From an uncultured Spirochaetales bacterium (GTDB taxonomy: Bacteria; Spirochaetota; Spirochaetia; Sphaerochaetales; Sphaerochaetaceae): 64,000 nucleotides of DNA. Position numbers and translations under genes: made by a program. This document shows, piece by piece, positions 1 through 9,591 of the stretch. The DNA is taken from positions 1-64,000 of the forward strand of contig CAKQRI010000005.1 in NCBI GenBank assembly GCA_934271365.1, read 5' to 3'. Within the stretch, counting starts at the first letter, position 1; every line of letters starts with the position of its first letter. Below the pieces are notes generated by a model that searched no databases, had not been told where the DNA came from, and saw only the letters and a program-made list of their open reading frames with translations.

Positions 1-1254
1 CCATCTGCACTTGCTGTGATACGTGCAAGCGGAGAGAATTCGATATCTCTACTGTCTCCTTATTTTACTGGAAAGACGGATGGAATAACAAAATCCGGTA
101 TGAAGCATGGCTATATCGTAGATGGAAGCGGCAATAAGATTGATGAGGTTATGGTGCTGTTCTATAGAGCTGGCCATGGCTATACGTCTGAAGAGGCTTT
201 TGAGATTATGTCCCATGGTTCTCTTGCTGTGATAAAGTCAATCTCAATGATTCTGGAGAAGGCCGGATTCAGGAAAGCACTCCCCGGAGAGTTCACATAC
301 AGGGCATTTCTTCATGGACGGATGGACCTTACAGAAGCAGAGGCTGTCGAAGAGCTTGTTAAGGCAAGAAGCGAGAGCGGAAGCCGTGAGGCTCTTGAAA
401 GGCTAGATGGCTCTATTAAGAGAGAGGCTGAAGCTGCTAAAGACGAGATTGTTGATATCCTTTCTTCCCTGGAAGTCTATCTTGATTATGGAGAGGATGA
501 GATAATCGATGACTGGGTTTTCCCCGAGGATAGAGTAGAGCGCATAATAAGACGGCTTTCAGATATAGAATCGACATATAGAGCTTCACGGCTATATAGC
601 GAAGGGGCCACTGTGGTTCTTGCAGGACATACAAATGCTGGTAAATCCAGTCTTTTCAATGCTCTTCTTAAGGAAAACAGGGCTATAGTATCTTCAGAGG
701 AGGGGACTACGAGAGATTTCATTGAAGCATCTGCAGAGATCAACGGCATCCCTATACGCCTTTTTGATACAGCTGGCCTTAGGAATTCAGATAATTATGT
801 TGAGAGAGAAGGCATAAAGAGAAGCCGGAGTCTGATGGATGATGCAGATCTTGTCGTATATGTTCTGGATGGGAATGAGAAGCCAGGAAAAGAGTCCGAT
901 AAGATAATCTATGTGCACTCAAAGAAAGATCTAACAGGTGATAGGGACAATCTTTCATTTTCTTCTGTTACTGGGGAGGGAATTGGAGATGTTGCAAATG
1001 CAATCTCATCATATCTCACAAAGGATCTGGTAAGAGTGCAGAGCGTACCGACTATCGAGAGCGATAGGCAGCGGGAGAAGCTCTCAGAGGCTATAGAAGC
1101 GCTGAGAGAAGCCGAAGAGGCTAAGGATAAGAGTGCAGATGTGCTTGCGCTGTTCTTCCAGGCAGCATTATCTGCGCTGTCAGAGCTTACAGGAGAGATA
1201 ACAAGCGATGAGATTCTTGACCATCTCTTCTCAAACTTCTGTTTAGGAAAGTAA
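1..1254 (+). CDS. mnmE: tRNA modification GTPase MnmE (5' end outside window)
   Basis: MnmE works with MnmG to put the carboxymethylaminomethyl group on U34 of certain tRNAs. The reading frame is open to the first base of the window, so the first few dozen residues are missing. An N-terminal folate-binding domain comes first, then a helical domain with an inserted GTPase domain: P-loop GHTNAGKS near residue 208 of the visible part and switch II DTAGL. The C-terminus ends FCLGK, the family signature that carries the catalytic cysteine. The base-specificity motif, usually NKxD, reads SKKD here. mnmG follows after 1 base, so the two are co-transcribed. Identification is secure. Confidence 0.96.
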   Translation, partial: PSALAVIRASGENSISLLSPYFTGKTDGITKSGMKHGYIVDGSGNKIDEVMVLFYRAGHGYTSEEAFEIMSHGSLAVIKSISMILEKAGFRKALPGEFTYRAFLHGRMDLTEAEAVEELVKARSESGSREALERLDGSIKREAEAAKDEIVDILSSLEVYLDYGEDEIIDDWVFPEDRVERIIRRLSDIESTYRASRLYSEGATVVLAGHTNAGKSSLFNALLKENRAIVSSEEGTTRDFIEASAEINGIPIRLFDTAGLRNSDNYVEREGIKRSRSLMDDADLVVYVLDGNEKPGKESDKIIYVHSKKDLTGDRDNLSFSSVTGEGIGDVANAISSYLTKDLVRVQSVPTIESDRQREKLSEAIEALREAEEAKDKSADVLALFFQAALSALSELTGEITSDEILDHLFSNFCLGK

Positions 1255-1255
1255 A

Positions 1256-3058
1256 ATGAGAGATTATGATGCAATAGTTATTGGCGGAGGGCATGCTGGA
1301 ATCGAGGCGGCTCTTGCAATAAGCCGTATCGGATTCGATACTCTTATGATCACACAGAGCCTTGATGCAATTGGGCGCCTTTCCTGCAATCCTGCAGTAG
1401 GAGGGCTAGCAAAGGGCAATCTTGTTCGGGAGATTGATGCTCTTGGTGGAGAGATGGGGCATCTCATTGATAAATCCATGATTCAGTTCCGCATTCTCAA
1501 TAGGCGCCGTGGACCTGCTGTTCAGGCACCTCGGGCACAGGCTGATAAATTCACATATTCCCGCATCGCAAAAGAGACCTGCGAGGCTCAGAGTCATTTA
1601 TTCCTATTCATGGATACAGTAGTGGACTTCATTGTTGATGAAGATAAGAAGGCTATTATCGGGGTAAAGACAGAGAGGGGCTGGGAGATCAGTGCAAAGA
1701 CTGTTGTGCTTACTACTGGAACATTCATGGAAGGCAGGATATTCATTGGTGAATATGATGCTTCCTCTGGTCGTCTTGGAGAGCCTGCTGCTGTGGGGCT
1801 TGGCACTAATCTCAGGAAGAGAGGCTTCCATCTTGGAAGAATGAAGACAGGCACTCCTGCACGTGTGAGAAAGAGCTCTCTGGATTTCGATGAGCTTGAA
1901 GTCCAGAGTGGGGATGAGGTAATGGAGCCGTTCTCATTTATGTATGAGAGCATCTTCAGACCATCACTTCCATGTTATGTGACATATACAAATGAGGAGA
2001 CACATAAGATAATCAGAGACAATATCCATCGGTCTCCTCTTTATGGAGGAAAGATCGTAGGAAAAGGCCCTCGCTACTGTCCTTCTATTGAAGATAAGGT
2101 CGTACGCTTTCCTGAGCGTCCTCGCCATCAGATTTTTGTAGAGCCTGAAGGTATAGGAACAGAAGAGATGTACTTAAATGGGCTCTCTTCATCACTTCCT
2201 GAAGAGGTGCAGCATCAGTTCATAAGAACGCTTCCTGGACTTAGGCATGTAGAGATTATGAGACCTGCATATGCTGTAGAGTATGATTATATGGATCCAC
2301 AGGATCTGTATCCATCTTTGGAGTCCAAGATTCTTTCTGGACTGTTTGTTGCAGGGCAGACAAATGGAACAAGCGGATATGAGGAAGCTGCAGCACAGGG
2401 GCTGATTGCAGGAATAAACGCAGCAGAGAAGCTGAAGGACGAGAAGCCTCTGATTCTCGGCAGAACAGATGCTTATATCGGGGTTCTTATTGATGATCTG
2501 GTGACAAAGGGGACAAAGGAACCATACAGGATGTTCACATCAAGAGCTGAATACCGCTTATCTCTCCGTCATGATAATGCAGATCTGCGCCTTACAGAGA
2601 TGGGATATAAAGCAGGACTTGCTACTGAAGAGAGAATGGAGCTTCTTGATAAGAAGAAATCTGATATGGCTGAGATAAAGGCGATTCTTAAGGATTCCAG
2701 GCATAATGGCAAGAATGGCCTTGATGCAATAAAGGAGCCAGAGGTTACAATATCCTCACTTGATATCATATCGCTTTCGGCTTTTCCTAAGAGAACACTG
2801 GAAGAAGTGGAGCTTGATGTCAAATATGCAGGATATCTGAAGCGCCAGGAAATAGAGGCAGAGAGAGCCAAGAGGGAAGAGGGCATAGTGATTCCTGATG
2901 ATTTTGATTATGATAGCGTTGATGGAATCTCATCAGAATCCAGGGAGAAATTCAAGATGATCAGGCCTCATTCAATAGGTCAGGCTGGACGAATATCCGG
3001 CGTAAGAGTCTCTGATGTGGCTGTACTTGCTGTTGCTGTGAGAGGTCGCCGTGGATAA
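1256..3058 (+). CDS. mnmG: tRNA uridine-5-carboxymethylaminomethyl modification enzyme MnmG
   Basis: This is the FAD-dependent partner of MnmE in wobble-uridine (U34) modification. The 600-residue length is normal for the family. The N-terminal dinucleotide fold shows GGGHAGIEAA at about residues 10-19. The family motifs GGLAKGNLVREIDALGG and the later GQTNGTSGYEEAAAQG are present, and the C-terminal helical domain that binds MnmE and tRNA is complete. The ATG lies 1 base after the mnmE stop. The 3' end overlaps rsmG by 8 bases. The order mnmE-mnmG-rsmG is known from other bacteria, including Borrelia. Confidence 0.97.
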   Translation: MRDYDAIVIGGGHAGIEAALAISRIGFDTLMITQSLDAIGRLSCNPAVGGLAKGNLVREIDALGGEMGHLIDKSMIQFRILNRRRGPAVQAPRAQADKFTYSRIAKETCEAQSHLFLFMDTVVDFIVDEDKKAIIGVKTERGWEISAKTVVLTTGTFMEGRIFIGEYDASSGRLGEPAAVGLGTNLRKRGFHLGRMKTGTPARVRKSSLDFDELEVQSGDEVMEPFSFMYESIFRPSLPCYVTYTNEETHKIIRDNIHRSPLYGGKIVGKGPRYCPSIEDKVVRFPERPRHQIFVEPEGIGTEEMYLNGLSSSLPEEVQHQFIRTLPGLRHVEIMRPAYAVEYDYMDPQDLYPSLESKILSGLFVAGQTNGTSGYEEAAAQGLIAGINAAEKLKDEKPLILGRTDAYIGVLIDDLVTKGTKEPYRMFTSRAEYRLSLRHDNADLRLTEMGYKAGLATEERMELLDKKKSDMAEIKAILKDSRHNGKNGLDAIKEPEVTISSLDIISLSAFPKRTLEEVELDVKYAGYLKRQEIEAERAKREEGIVIPDDFDYDSVDGISSESREKFKMIRPHSIGQAGRISGVRVSDVAVLAVAVRGRRG

Positions 3059-3692
3059 GCTTTTACATGGTCTGTCTATGCTTGGCATCGATGAGCCTGA
3101 AGCTAAGAGCAATAAGCTGAGAGAGTATATTTCAGAGCTGATTCTCTTCAATCCTGCACTCAAGCTGGTTGGCGAGAAAAGCGAAGAAGGTATAATAATC
3201 AGGCATATCCTTGACTCTGCTAGTGCTTATGGATTCTTCAATGCAATGACAGAGAAAGGTGATGTTGTAGCAGATCTTGGATCTGGAGCAGGACTTCCAG
3301 GAATAGTTCTTGCAATACTGTTTCCCGACCGTGAATTTGCACTTATAGAGCGCATGAATAGAAGAGCAGGCTTTCTAAGAGGGGTTATAGCTAAGCTTGG
3401 TCTGAAGAATGCCTCTGTAATAGAGAAAGACATAAAGGGTATTGATAGGAAGTTCAGCGTACTTACCTGCCGCGCTTTCCATCCTGTCAATGATATAGCA
3501 AAGAGTGCGATAGCACTCCTATCAGATGATGGCAAGGCCCTGTTCTATAAAGGACAGAGAGCAAATGCAGAGAAGGAGCTGGAAGCTCTATCTCTTTCAT
3601 ATTCATTTGATAGCATCATTGAGCCTCTTAAGGTTCCGTATCTTGATGAGGAGAGAGTCCTCATGATCATTTCAGACTGGAGGGTGAAGTGA
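3051..3692 (+). CDS. rsmG: 16S rRNA (guanine-527-N7) methyltransferase RsmG
   Basis: RsmG (GidB) methylates G527 of 16S rRNA with S-adenosylmethionine. The SAM-binding motif VADLGSGAGLPGIVLA is visible near residue 70, followed by the acidic ALIERM strand end and a RAFHP segment typical of GidB. Length (213 residues) is normal. The start is a GTG inside the end of mnmG, with AGAGG five bases upstream, which points to translational coupling. The next possible start, an ATG at 3078, would remove part of the N-terminal helix. The stop overlaps the ftsK start by 4 bases. Confidence 0.94.
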   Translation: MDKLLHGLSMLGIDEPEAKSNKLREYISELILFNPALKLVGEKSEEGIIIRHILDSASAYGFFNAMTEKGDVVADLGSGAGLPGIVLAILFPDREFALIERMNRRAGFLRGVIAKLGLKNASVIEKDIKGIDRKFSVLTCRAFHPVNDIAKSAIALLSDDGKALFYKGQRANAEKELEALSLSYSFDSIIEPLKVPYLDEERVLMIISDWRVK

Positions 3693-6600
3693 AGAAGAAA
3701 GGCAGGTTTTCGTTAGTTTTATCTATCATCTTGATTGCAGCAGGCACCTCTCTTGTAACACTAGGTGTCCTTGATCAGCAGAATCTTCTGAGCATTGCAT
3801 TTCTGAAGAGCTTTGTGGATATTGTGAGGAGCAGCTTTGCTCTTTTTGAGAGTGGCTATGGTGTTGTAACGCCAGGTGCTCTGCTTCTCATAATAGGCCT
3901 TATGATGCTTGCTTTCAGGAATAGAAAGCCATTCTCACATTTTTATGAGATTTATCTAGTGCTTGAGTATCTTACTCTTGTGCTTCTGGTTAGGCTTTAT
4001 AAGCATGAGCCTATGCCTGCATTTCTCTCGTCATATCTAGAGAAGACTGAGATAAGTGATAAGAAGCTTCTCATAGTATTTGCATTTATCCTTGAATTCG
4101 TTCTGGGCATTTTTCTTCTATATATTGCCTCATTCCTTGATTCTTCATGGAGGCGCAAGCGTGACTGGAAGATAAAGAAGCTTGTACATGATGGGCTTCT
4201 GCCTTCAGAGGAGGAAGAGGCTGCAGAGAAGGAGAGAATCCATCAGGAAAAGCTCAATGCAATAGAGGAGAAGAAGATTGCGCGCCAGGATGCCAAGCTG
4301 AATAAAGAGCGTGAAAAGGCAGAGAATAAGGCAAAGAAGAAATCTGAAAAGGAAGAGAAGCGGGAGCAGAAGAGATACGAGAAGCTCCGTGAAAAGAAAG
4401 AGAGGGAACGGGAAGCAGAAGAGGCCAGAGCTAAGGCTAAGGCTGAAAACGATGCTGATAAGGAGAGGGAGAAGGCAGAAATCCTCTCAAGAAAGGAAGC
4501 AAAGCTTGCTAAGAAAGAGGAGCGCAGGGCAAAGAAGGAGAATGCTAAGAGAATAAAAGCAGAGAGGGATGAAGGTGAAGAATCCCTTCCTCCTATTGAA
4601 TTTGCAGAGCCTCCTGCAAATCCTAATAATCCTCTAGAGTTTCCATCTTTCTCAGAGATGCCTGAGCTTAAGACAATTGAGCATACGGATAATTCTCCAT
4701 CTACCTCTCAATATGATGAGGATAATCAGGATGATTTTCAGATGGCGCCTGTCAGCAGCAATATCCTAAGCACTATAAAAGATGAAGAAGATAGAAAATC
4801 CTCAAGGCCTTCTCTTGAAAGCAATAGCCACTTCAGATCAGGTGGAATGATAGAAGCAACACTTGAGGCATTCAATAATAAAGAGAAGAGTGCTCCGCTT
4901 CCGCCTCAGAGACCTATTATCGGATATGATGATGAAGAAGAGGCTGAGACTGAATTCGTGCAGAAAAATGATTTTGCACCATCGAATCTCTCTCCGGATC
5001 ATCCTCGCTATAAGCTATTTGAAGCACTTCATAATAATGAAAGGCCTCAGAGTGCAAAGAGCGAAGCGACTGAGAAGGCTTCACCTGCAGTGGCTAATGC
5101 TGCTCCTTCAGGCCTGTCGCCAGATCATCCACGATATAAGATGTTTCAGGCACTTCAGAACGGAAGCAGGGCAGATGCTCAGCCAGCTCCTTCAAAGACA
5201 GCAAAGACATCATCCGTTGCTCCTTCGAATCTTTCACCTGAACATCCACGATATAAGCTTTTCCAGGCAATTGCAGATGGAGCAAAGCCAGAGAGCTCTG
5301 TCTCTCATTTCCCAGGAAAGGCATTCCAGCCGGAAGAAGAGTCTGATGTAAAGATAATGAAGAGCACTTATGAAGAGAGCTCTAAACAAACAGTATCAGA
5401 GTCTTCTACTGGTACTATTCAGTACGGAAAACCTGAAGCAGAGAAAACAAAGCCTATTGTTAAAGAAACTACAGCAAGGCCTTCTTTAAGTGCTTTCAAC
5501 GAGGAGATGAGAGCAGAGGAGAAGCGATTTGAACCTGCTCCTAAGGCAGAGCCAGTGCGCTATGAGATGGAAAGCCAGCCTCAAGAAGAGATTCCTGCTG
5601 CCAGAAACGATTCTAGCTCATCACCAGATGATTGTAATGCAGAGCAGGAGAATGAGCTTGAACTCAGTGTAGGAATAGGTGGGCTTTCTTCAAATAATAT
5701 GGGTTTCTATGCTATAAAGCAGCGTTCTCAGAGGAATTATATAGCGCCTCCAGTATCACTGCTGAAGGACTATCCTAGTGCAAACTCTGAGCTTGATCCT
5801 CTTACGAGGCGCAAAGGCGAGATTATTGTTGAAGCACTTGCCCAGCAGAGAGTCTATGTAGAGCTGATAGATATAATAAAAGGCCCTACAGTCACTATGT
5901 ATGAGCTTAAGCTTGGAGAAGGAACTCTCATTTCTAGGATTAAGGCAAGAGAGGCTGAGCTTAACTATGCGCTTGGAGGCTCTAAGATAAGAATACTTGC
6001 ACCTATTCCAGGAAAGCAGGCTGTTGGAATTGAAGTTCCTAATGCATCTAGAGATACAATCGGATTCAAGGATATGATTTATGCTCTCCGGGCAAGCGAG
6101 AAGTACAAGAGCTTCAGAGTTCCTATGATTCTCGGTAAGACGATAACCGGCGAACCTGTTGTGATTGATGTGTGCAAGATGCCTCATATGATAATTGCAG
6201 GTACAACTGGATCTGGAAAATCTGTCTGCATAAACTCATTCATCAATACTATCCTTTACCAGAAAGGGCCTAAGGAAGTCAGACTGCTCATGGTTGATCC
6301 TAAGATGGTAGAGCTTTCAATGTATAATGGAATACCTCATCTGCTTACTCCTGTGATTACAGATGCAAAGCGTGTTGTCAAGGTTCTCAACTGGCTTGTT
6401 GAGGAGATGGAGAGACGCTATCAGATGATCTCAAAATTCGGAGTCAGAAATATAGAGGGCCTTAACGAGAAGCTTACAAGAGAGCATATAGCGGCAGAGC
6501 GAATGCCATATATTGTGCTTATCATGGATGAGTTTGCAGATATGATGTCTGTAGTCGGAAAGGATATAGAGAATCTTGTTGCTCGTCTTACTGCTAAGGC

Positions 6601-7168
6601 AAGAGCTGCAGGAATACATCTTATTCTGGCAACACAGAGACCGTCTGCAGATGTAATCACTGGAACAATCAAGTCTAACCTTCCTGCAAGAATCGCATTT
6701 GCTGTATCTTCAGGAACAAACAGCCGTGTAATCCTTGATGAGGGCGGGGCTGAGAATCTTCTAGGCAAGGGTGATATGCTCCTTCTGAATCCTAGCGTAA
6801 TGGGGCTTGAGAGAATACAGGGAGCGTTCTTATCTGATGGAGAGGTCGATGAGATAAGCAGCTTTGTCCGCAAGAATGCAGGTGAGACAGATTATCTTTC
6901 TGAAGATTTATTTGAGGATGATGACAGGGATAATGATCAGGGTGACTCATCTGATGTGATCCTTGCTGATTCAGATAGTGATGAGGCTCTTTATGAGCAG
7001 GCTAAGGCAATCTGCTTTGAAAGAAAGTGTGCATCGGCAAGCTACCTGCAGAGAAGAATGAAGATTGGATACAATAGAGCTGCAAGGCTCATTGAGATGA
7101 TGGAAGAGGATGGTATCGTTGGAGAGGCTCATGGCTCAAAGCCTAGAGAGATTCTGAGATACGAGTAG
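3689..7168 (+). CDS. ftsK: DNA translocase FtsK/SpoIIIE
   Basis: FtsK is a septum-located DNA pump that clears chromosomes during division. Four hydrophobic segments lie in residues 1-155. They are followed by a very charged Lys/Glu/Arg coiled-coil-like stretch (about 160-290) and a long acidic, Pro-rich linker (to about 680). The linker holds three copies of a 16-18-residue motif (separate entry). The motor domain has Walker A GTTGSGKS near residue 840, Walker B IVLIMDEFADM, and a C-terminal winged-helix gamma domain (about 1095-1159). The GTG start overlaps the rsmG stop. Identification is secure; the linker is unusual. Confidence 0.95.
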   Translation: MKKKGRFSLVLSIILIAAGTSLVTLGVLDQQNLLSIAFLKSFVDIVRSSFALFESGYGVVTPGALLLIIGLMMLAFRNRKPFSHFYEIYLVLEYLTLVLLVRLYKHEPMPAFLSSYLEKTEISDKKLLIVFAFILEFVLGIFLLYIASFLDSSWRRKRDWKIKKLVHDGLLPSEEEEAAEKERIHQEKLNAIEEKKIARQDAKLNKEREKAENKAKKKSEKEEKREQKRYEKLREKKEREREAEEARAKAKAENDADKEREKAEILSRKEAKLAKKEERRAKKENAKRIKAERDEGEESLPPIEFAEPPANPNNPLEFPSFSEMPELKTIEHTDNSPSTSQYDEDNQDDFQMAPVSSNILSTIKDEEDRKSSRPSLESNSHFRSGGMIEATLEAFNNKEKSAPLPPQRPIIGYDDEEEAETEFVQKNDFAPSNLSPDHPRYKLFEALHNNERPQSAKSEATEKASPAVANAAPSGLSPDHPRYKMFQALQNGSRADAQPAPSKTAKTSSVAPSNLSPEHPRYKLFQAIADGAKPESSVSHFPGKAFQPEEESDVKIMKSTYEESSKQTVSESSTGTIQYGKPEAEKTKPIVKETTARPSLSAFNEEMRAEEKRFEPAPKAEPVRYEMESQPQEEIPAARNDSSSSPDDCNAEQENELELSVGIGGLSSNNMGFYAIKQRSQRNYIAPPVSLLKDYPSANSELDPLTRRKGEIIVEALAQQRVYVELIDIIKGPTVTMYELKLGEGTLISRIKAREAELNYALGGSKIRILAPIPGKQAVGIEVPNASRDTIGFKDMIYALRASEKYKSFRVPMILGKTITGEPVVIDVCKMPHMIIAGTTGSGKSVCINSFINTILYQKGPKEVRLLMVDPKMVELSMYNGIPHLLTPVITDAKRVVKVLNWLVEEMERRYQMISKFGVRNIEGLNEKLTREHIAAERMPYIVLIMDEFADMMSVVGKDIENLVARLTAKARAAGIHLILATQRPSADVITGTIKSNLPARIAFAVSSGTNSRVILDEGGAENLLGKGDMLLLNPSVMGLERIQGAFLSDGEVDEISSFVRKNAGETDYLSEDLFEDDDRDNDQGDSSDVILADSDSDEALYEQAKAICFERKCASASYLQRRMKIGYNRAARLIEMMEEDGIVGEAHGSKPREILRYE
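4976..5272 (+). repeat. Three spaced copies of a short motif in the FtsK linker
   Basis: Three copies of the peptide APS-(N/G)-LSP-(D/E)-HPRYK-(L/M)-F-(E/Q)-A-(L/I) are encoded at 4976, 5102 and 5219, about residues 430, 472 and 511 of FtsK. The spacing is 40-42 residues and the sequence between copies is not conserved. The copies differ in synonymous codons, so the peptide seems to be under selection rather than freshly duplicated. The pattern is typical of a repeated docking motif. The partner is unknown. Confidence 0.85.
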
Positions 7169-7179
7169 AGGAGGCGCAT

Positions 7180-7974
7180 ATGAAGAGAGCAATATGCAAT
7201 GGAATGCTTATAGATGAGAAGGATGCTGTGGTCCCTATTACCAAGAGGGCTGTGCAGTATTCGTTCTCTGTGTATGAAGCTCTTAGGATAATAAATGGGC
7301 ACGTTGTTCATTTTGATGATCATTTTGAGCGGCTTAGGGATTCTGCAGGTCAAATCGGGCTTGTTTTCCATTACACGGAAAAGGAGCTTGAATCTGCACT
7401 TCTTCTCCTGATAAAAGAAGAAGGAATCAAGGACTGTACAGCAAGGATTCTTGTAATAGGCGGTGATGTTGATTCCTATTTCATGACTTATCAGGATCTG
7501 CTTTCTTATCCAGATAGCTATTATGAGAATGGTGTTAAGGCTGAGCTTTACTTTGGGGAGCGTTTCCTGCCTACAGCTAAGACAAGCAACCTGCTGATGA
7601 GCTATATAGCACTTGAAGAGGCAAAGTCGAAGGGTGCATTTGAAGCTCTTCTTGTGAATAGGGAAGGCGTGATCACAGAAGGCACCAGATCAAACTTCTA
7701 TGCAGTTCTGGGCAATAAGGTATATACAGCTCCTGATGAGCTTGTTCTTGGTGGAATAACAAGGATGAGTGTCGTCAAGGCAATAGAGAAGCTTGGAATG
7801 GAGACTGTATATTCTGCAGTGAAGTATGATGAGCTGAAATTCTTCGATTCAGTATTCATATCCTCAACTAGCATGGCAGCCCTTCCTCTTTCCACTGTTG
7901 GAAATATTGAGATAAACAGAAGCGCTTGGGACAGAATACTTAAAATAAGGGATTATGTAAGAGCCTGGGAGTAG
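7180..7974 (+). CDS. Class IV (branched-chain / aminodeoxychorismate-lyase-like) PLP aminotransferase
   Basis: A 264-residue fold-type IV PLP enzyme, the family of IlvE, D-amino-acid transaminase and PabC. The N-terminal domain contains FDDHFERLRDSA, the usual substrate-side arginine region. A lysine in the AKTSNLL segment is the expected PLP-binding residue. The motif TEGTRSNFYAV matches the family phosphate-binding region, followed by GGITRMSVVKAIEKLG. The short length fits PabC or D-alanine transaminase better than full IlvE, but substrate cannot be settled from sequence alone. The ATG is preceded by GAGGAGG and lies 12 bases after ftsK, so it is probably co-transcribed. Confidence 0.85.
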   Translation: MKRAICNGMLIDEKDAVVPITKRAVQYSFSVYEALRIINGHVVHFDDHFERLRDSAGQIGLVFHYTEKELESALLLLIKEEGIKDCTARILVIGGDVDSYFMTYQDLLSYPDSYYENGVKAELYFGERFLPTAKTSNLLMSYIALEEAKSKGAFEALLVNREGVITEGTRSNFYAVLGNKVYTAPDELVLGGITRMSVVKAIEKLGMETVYSAVKYDELKFFDSVFISSTSMAALPLSTVGNIEINRSAWDRILKIRDYVRAWE

Positions 7975-8084
7975 ATAATAGAGCAATAAATATCCTTAAG
8001 ATGGCCAATTCAATGGACAAAGCTCAATAGATTCATTAATGTAAAACTGCATTTAGAATTTATTTCCCGTTAAGGATTATTTAT

Positions 8085-9590
8085 ATGAAATTTACAGAAT
8101 TGCCTCTTTCTAATGAGGTTTTGGAAGGAGTCAGAAAAGCAGGATTCTCCGATTGCACCTTGGTGCAGGAGAATGTCCTGCCGATTTCGTTAGCTGGCTC
8201 TGATGTAATGGTTCAGTCTAAGACCGGATCTGGTAAGACTGCTGTTTTTCTTCTGACAATATTTGAGAAGTATATTAAGAATGGACACAAGGGCACAGCT
8301 CTTGTTGTAGCACCTACAAGAGAGCTTGCAGTCCAGATAGAGGAAGATGCAAAGCTATTATCCTCATCTCTGGATGGCTATAAGATTGGGTGCTTCTATG
8401 GCGGTGTTGGCTACCAGACACAGGAGAAAGAGCTCAATGAGGGGCTTAATCTCTATGTTGGAACTCCAGGCCGTCTTCTTGATTTCTCTTCTTCGCATAA
8501 GATTGATTTCAGGCTATTTGATACCATTGTGCTTGATGAGGCTGATAGAATGTTCGATATGGGCTTCTATCCTGATATCCAGAGAATGTTCTCGATGATG
8601 CGTCCTGTGAAGGAGAGGCAGACAATGCTTCTCTCTGCAACTCTTTCCACTAAGGTACGTAACCTTGCATGGCAGTACATGAATAATCCTAAGGAGATTG
8701 AGGTACAGCCAGAAGAGATTACAGTAAAGAACATAACACAGGAACTGTTCCATGTGACAAAGGAAGATAAGTTCGGCCTGCTTCTTTCAATACTCAATAA
8801 GATTAAGCCTGCCTCATGCTTGATCTTCACAAATACTAAAGACAGGGCTGTAGAGGTTTCAGAGAGGCTCTGTGCTAATGGTTATAAAGCAGAATATCTT
8901 ATGGGGGATATGCCGCAGTCAAAGAGGCTGAAGACCATAGATAGGATGAAGGAAGGCAAGCTTCCTATTCTGGTAGCAACGGATGTTGCAGCAAGAGGCC
9001 TTCAGATAGATGATCTGGAACTTGTAGTCAACTATGATATTCCAGAGGACTATGAGAACTACGTGCATAGAATCGGAAGGACAGCAAGAGCTGGAAAGAC
9101 CGGAAAGGCAATAACTCTTGCATGTGAGGAATATATCTATGGTCTTGAGGCTATAGAGGAATATATACAGATGAAGATTCCTGTGCTCTGGGCCGATGAG
9201 ATAGGGCTTGAGAGCGTTGTAGATAAGAGCGCAGGCTATAGATATAGAAGGAGAAGCAAGGATAATCCTGCACTTAAGGCAAAGGTCAGGAATTATAAGG
9301 CTAATAGCAGAAAGCAGGAGAAGAATGCTTCGATTAAGAAGAAGTCAGCTAAAAAAGAAGAGTCTGTTTCAAAGAAGGATGCGGAACGCTATGATAAGCT
9401 CTCCTCAATGTCTCTTGAAGAGCGCATGGCCTACTACAGAAAGCAATATGGTGGCTCTGGAGAAGAAAAGAAGCCTGAAGTTAAGAAGGATAAGCCGTCA
9501 GCTGAAACCAAGAGCACATCTGAATCACAGCGTCCAATGAAGAAAGAAGGCTTTCTCTCAAAGCTCAGAAAGCTCTTCGGTCGAGGCTGA
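8085..9590 (+). CDS. DEAD-box ATP-dependent RNA helicase
   Basis: An RNA helicase with all core motifs: motif I SKTGSGKT, Ia APTRELA, Ib TPGR, II DEAD, III SAT, IV/V CLIFTNT and ATDVAARG, and VI HRIGRTAR. The two RecA domains end near residue 370. A Lys-rich, presumably disordered tail follows and ends in a short amphipathic segment, GFLSKLRKLFGRG. It could act in ribosome assembly or RNA decay; RhlB/RhlE/CsdA-type assignment is not possible here. AAGGA lies 8-9 bases upstream of the ATG. The next gene starts 1 base after the stop, so this gene heads the operon to 14665. Confidence 0.93.
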   Translation: MKFTELPLSNEVLEGVRKAGFSDCTLVQENVLPISLAGSDVMVQSKTGSGKTAVFLLTIFEKYIKNGHKGTALVVAPTRELAVQIEEDAKLLSSSLDGYKIGCFYGGVGYQTQEKELNEGLNLYVGTPGRLLDFSSSHKIDFRLFDTIVLDEADRMFDMGFYPDIQRMFSMMRPVKERQTMLLSATLSTKVRNLAWQYMNNPKEIEVQPEEITVKNITQELFHVTKEDKFGLLLSILNKIKPASCLIFTNTKDRAVEVSERLCANGYKAEYLMGDMPQSKRLKTIDRMKEGKLPILVATDVAARGLQIDDLELVVNYDIPEDYENYVHRIGRTARAGKTGKAITLACEEYIYGLEAIEEYIQMKIPVLWADEIGLESVVDKSAGYRYRRRSKDNPALKAKVRNYKANSRKQEKNASIKKKSAKKEESVSKKDAERYDKLSSMSLEERMAYYRKQYGGSGEEKKPEVKKDKPSAETKSTSESQRPMKKEGFLSKLRKLFGRG

Positions 9591-9591
9591 T

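Noticed and set aside
4311..5351. Long plus-strand frames in another phase inside ftsK (81 and 162 codons)
   Set aside because: They are shadows of the Lys/Glu-rich and repeat-bearing linker, with low-complexity composition and no start signals.
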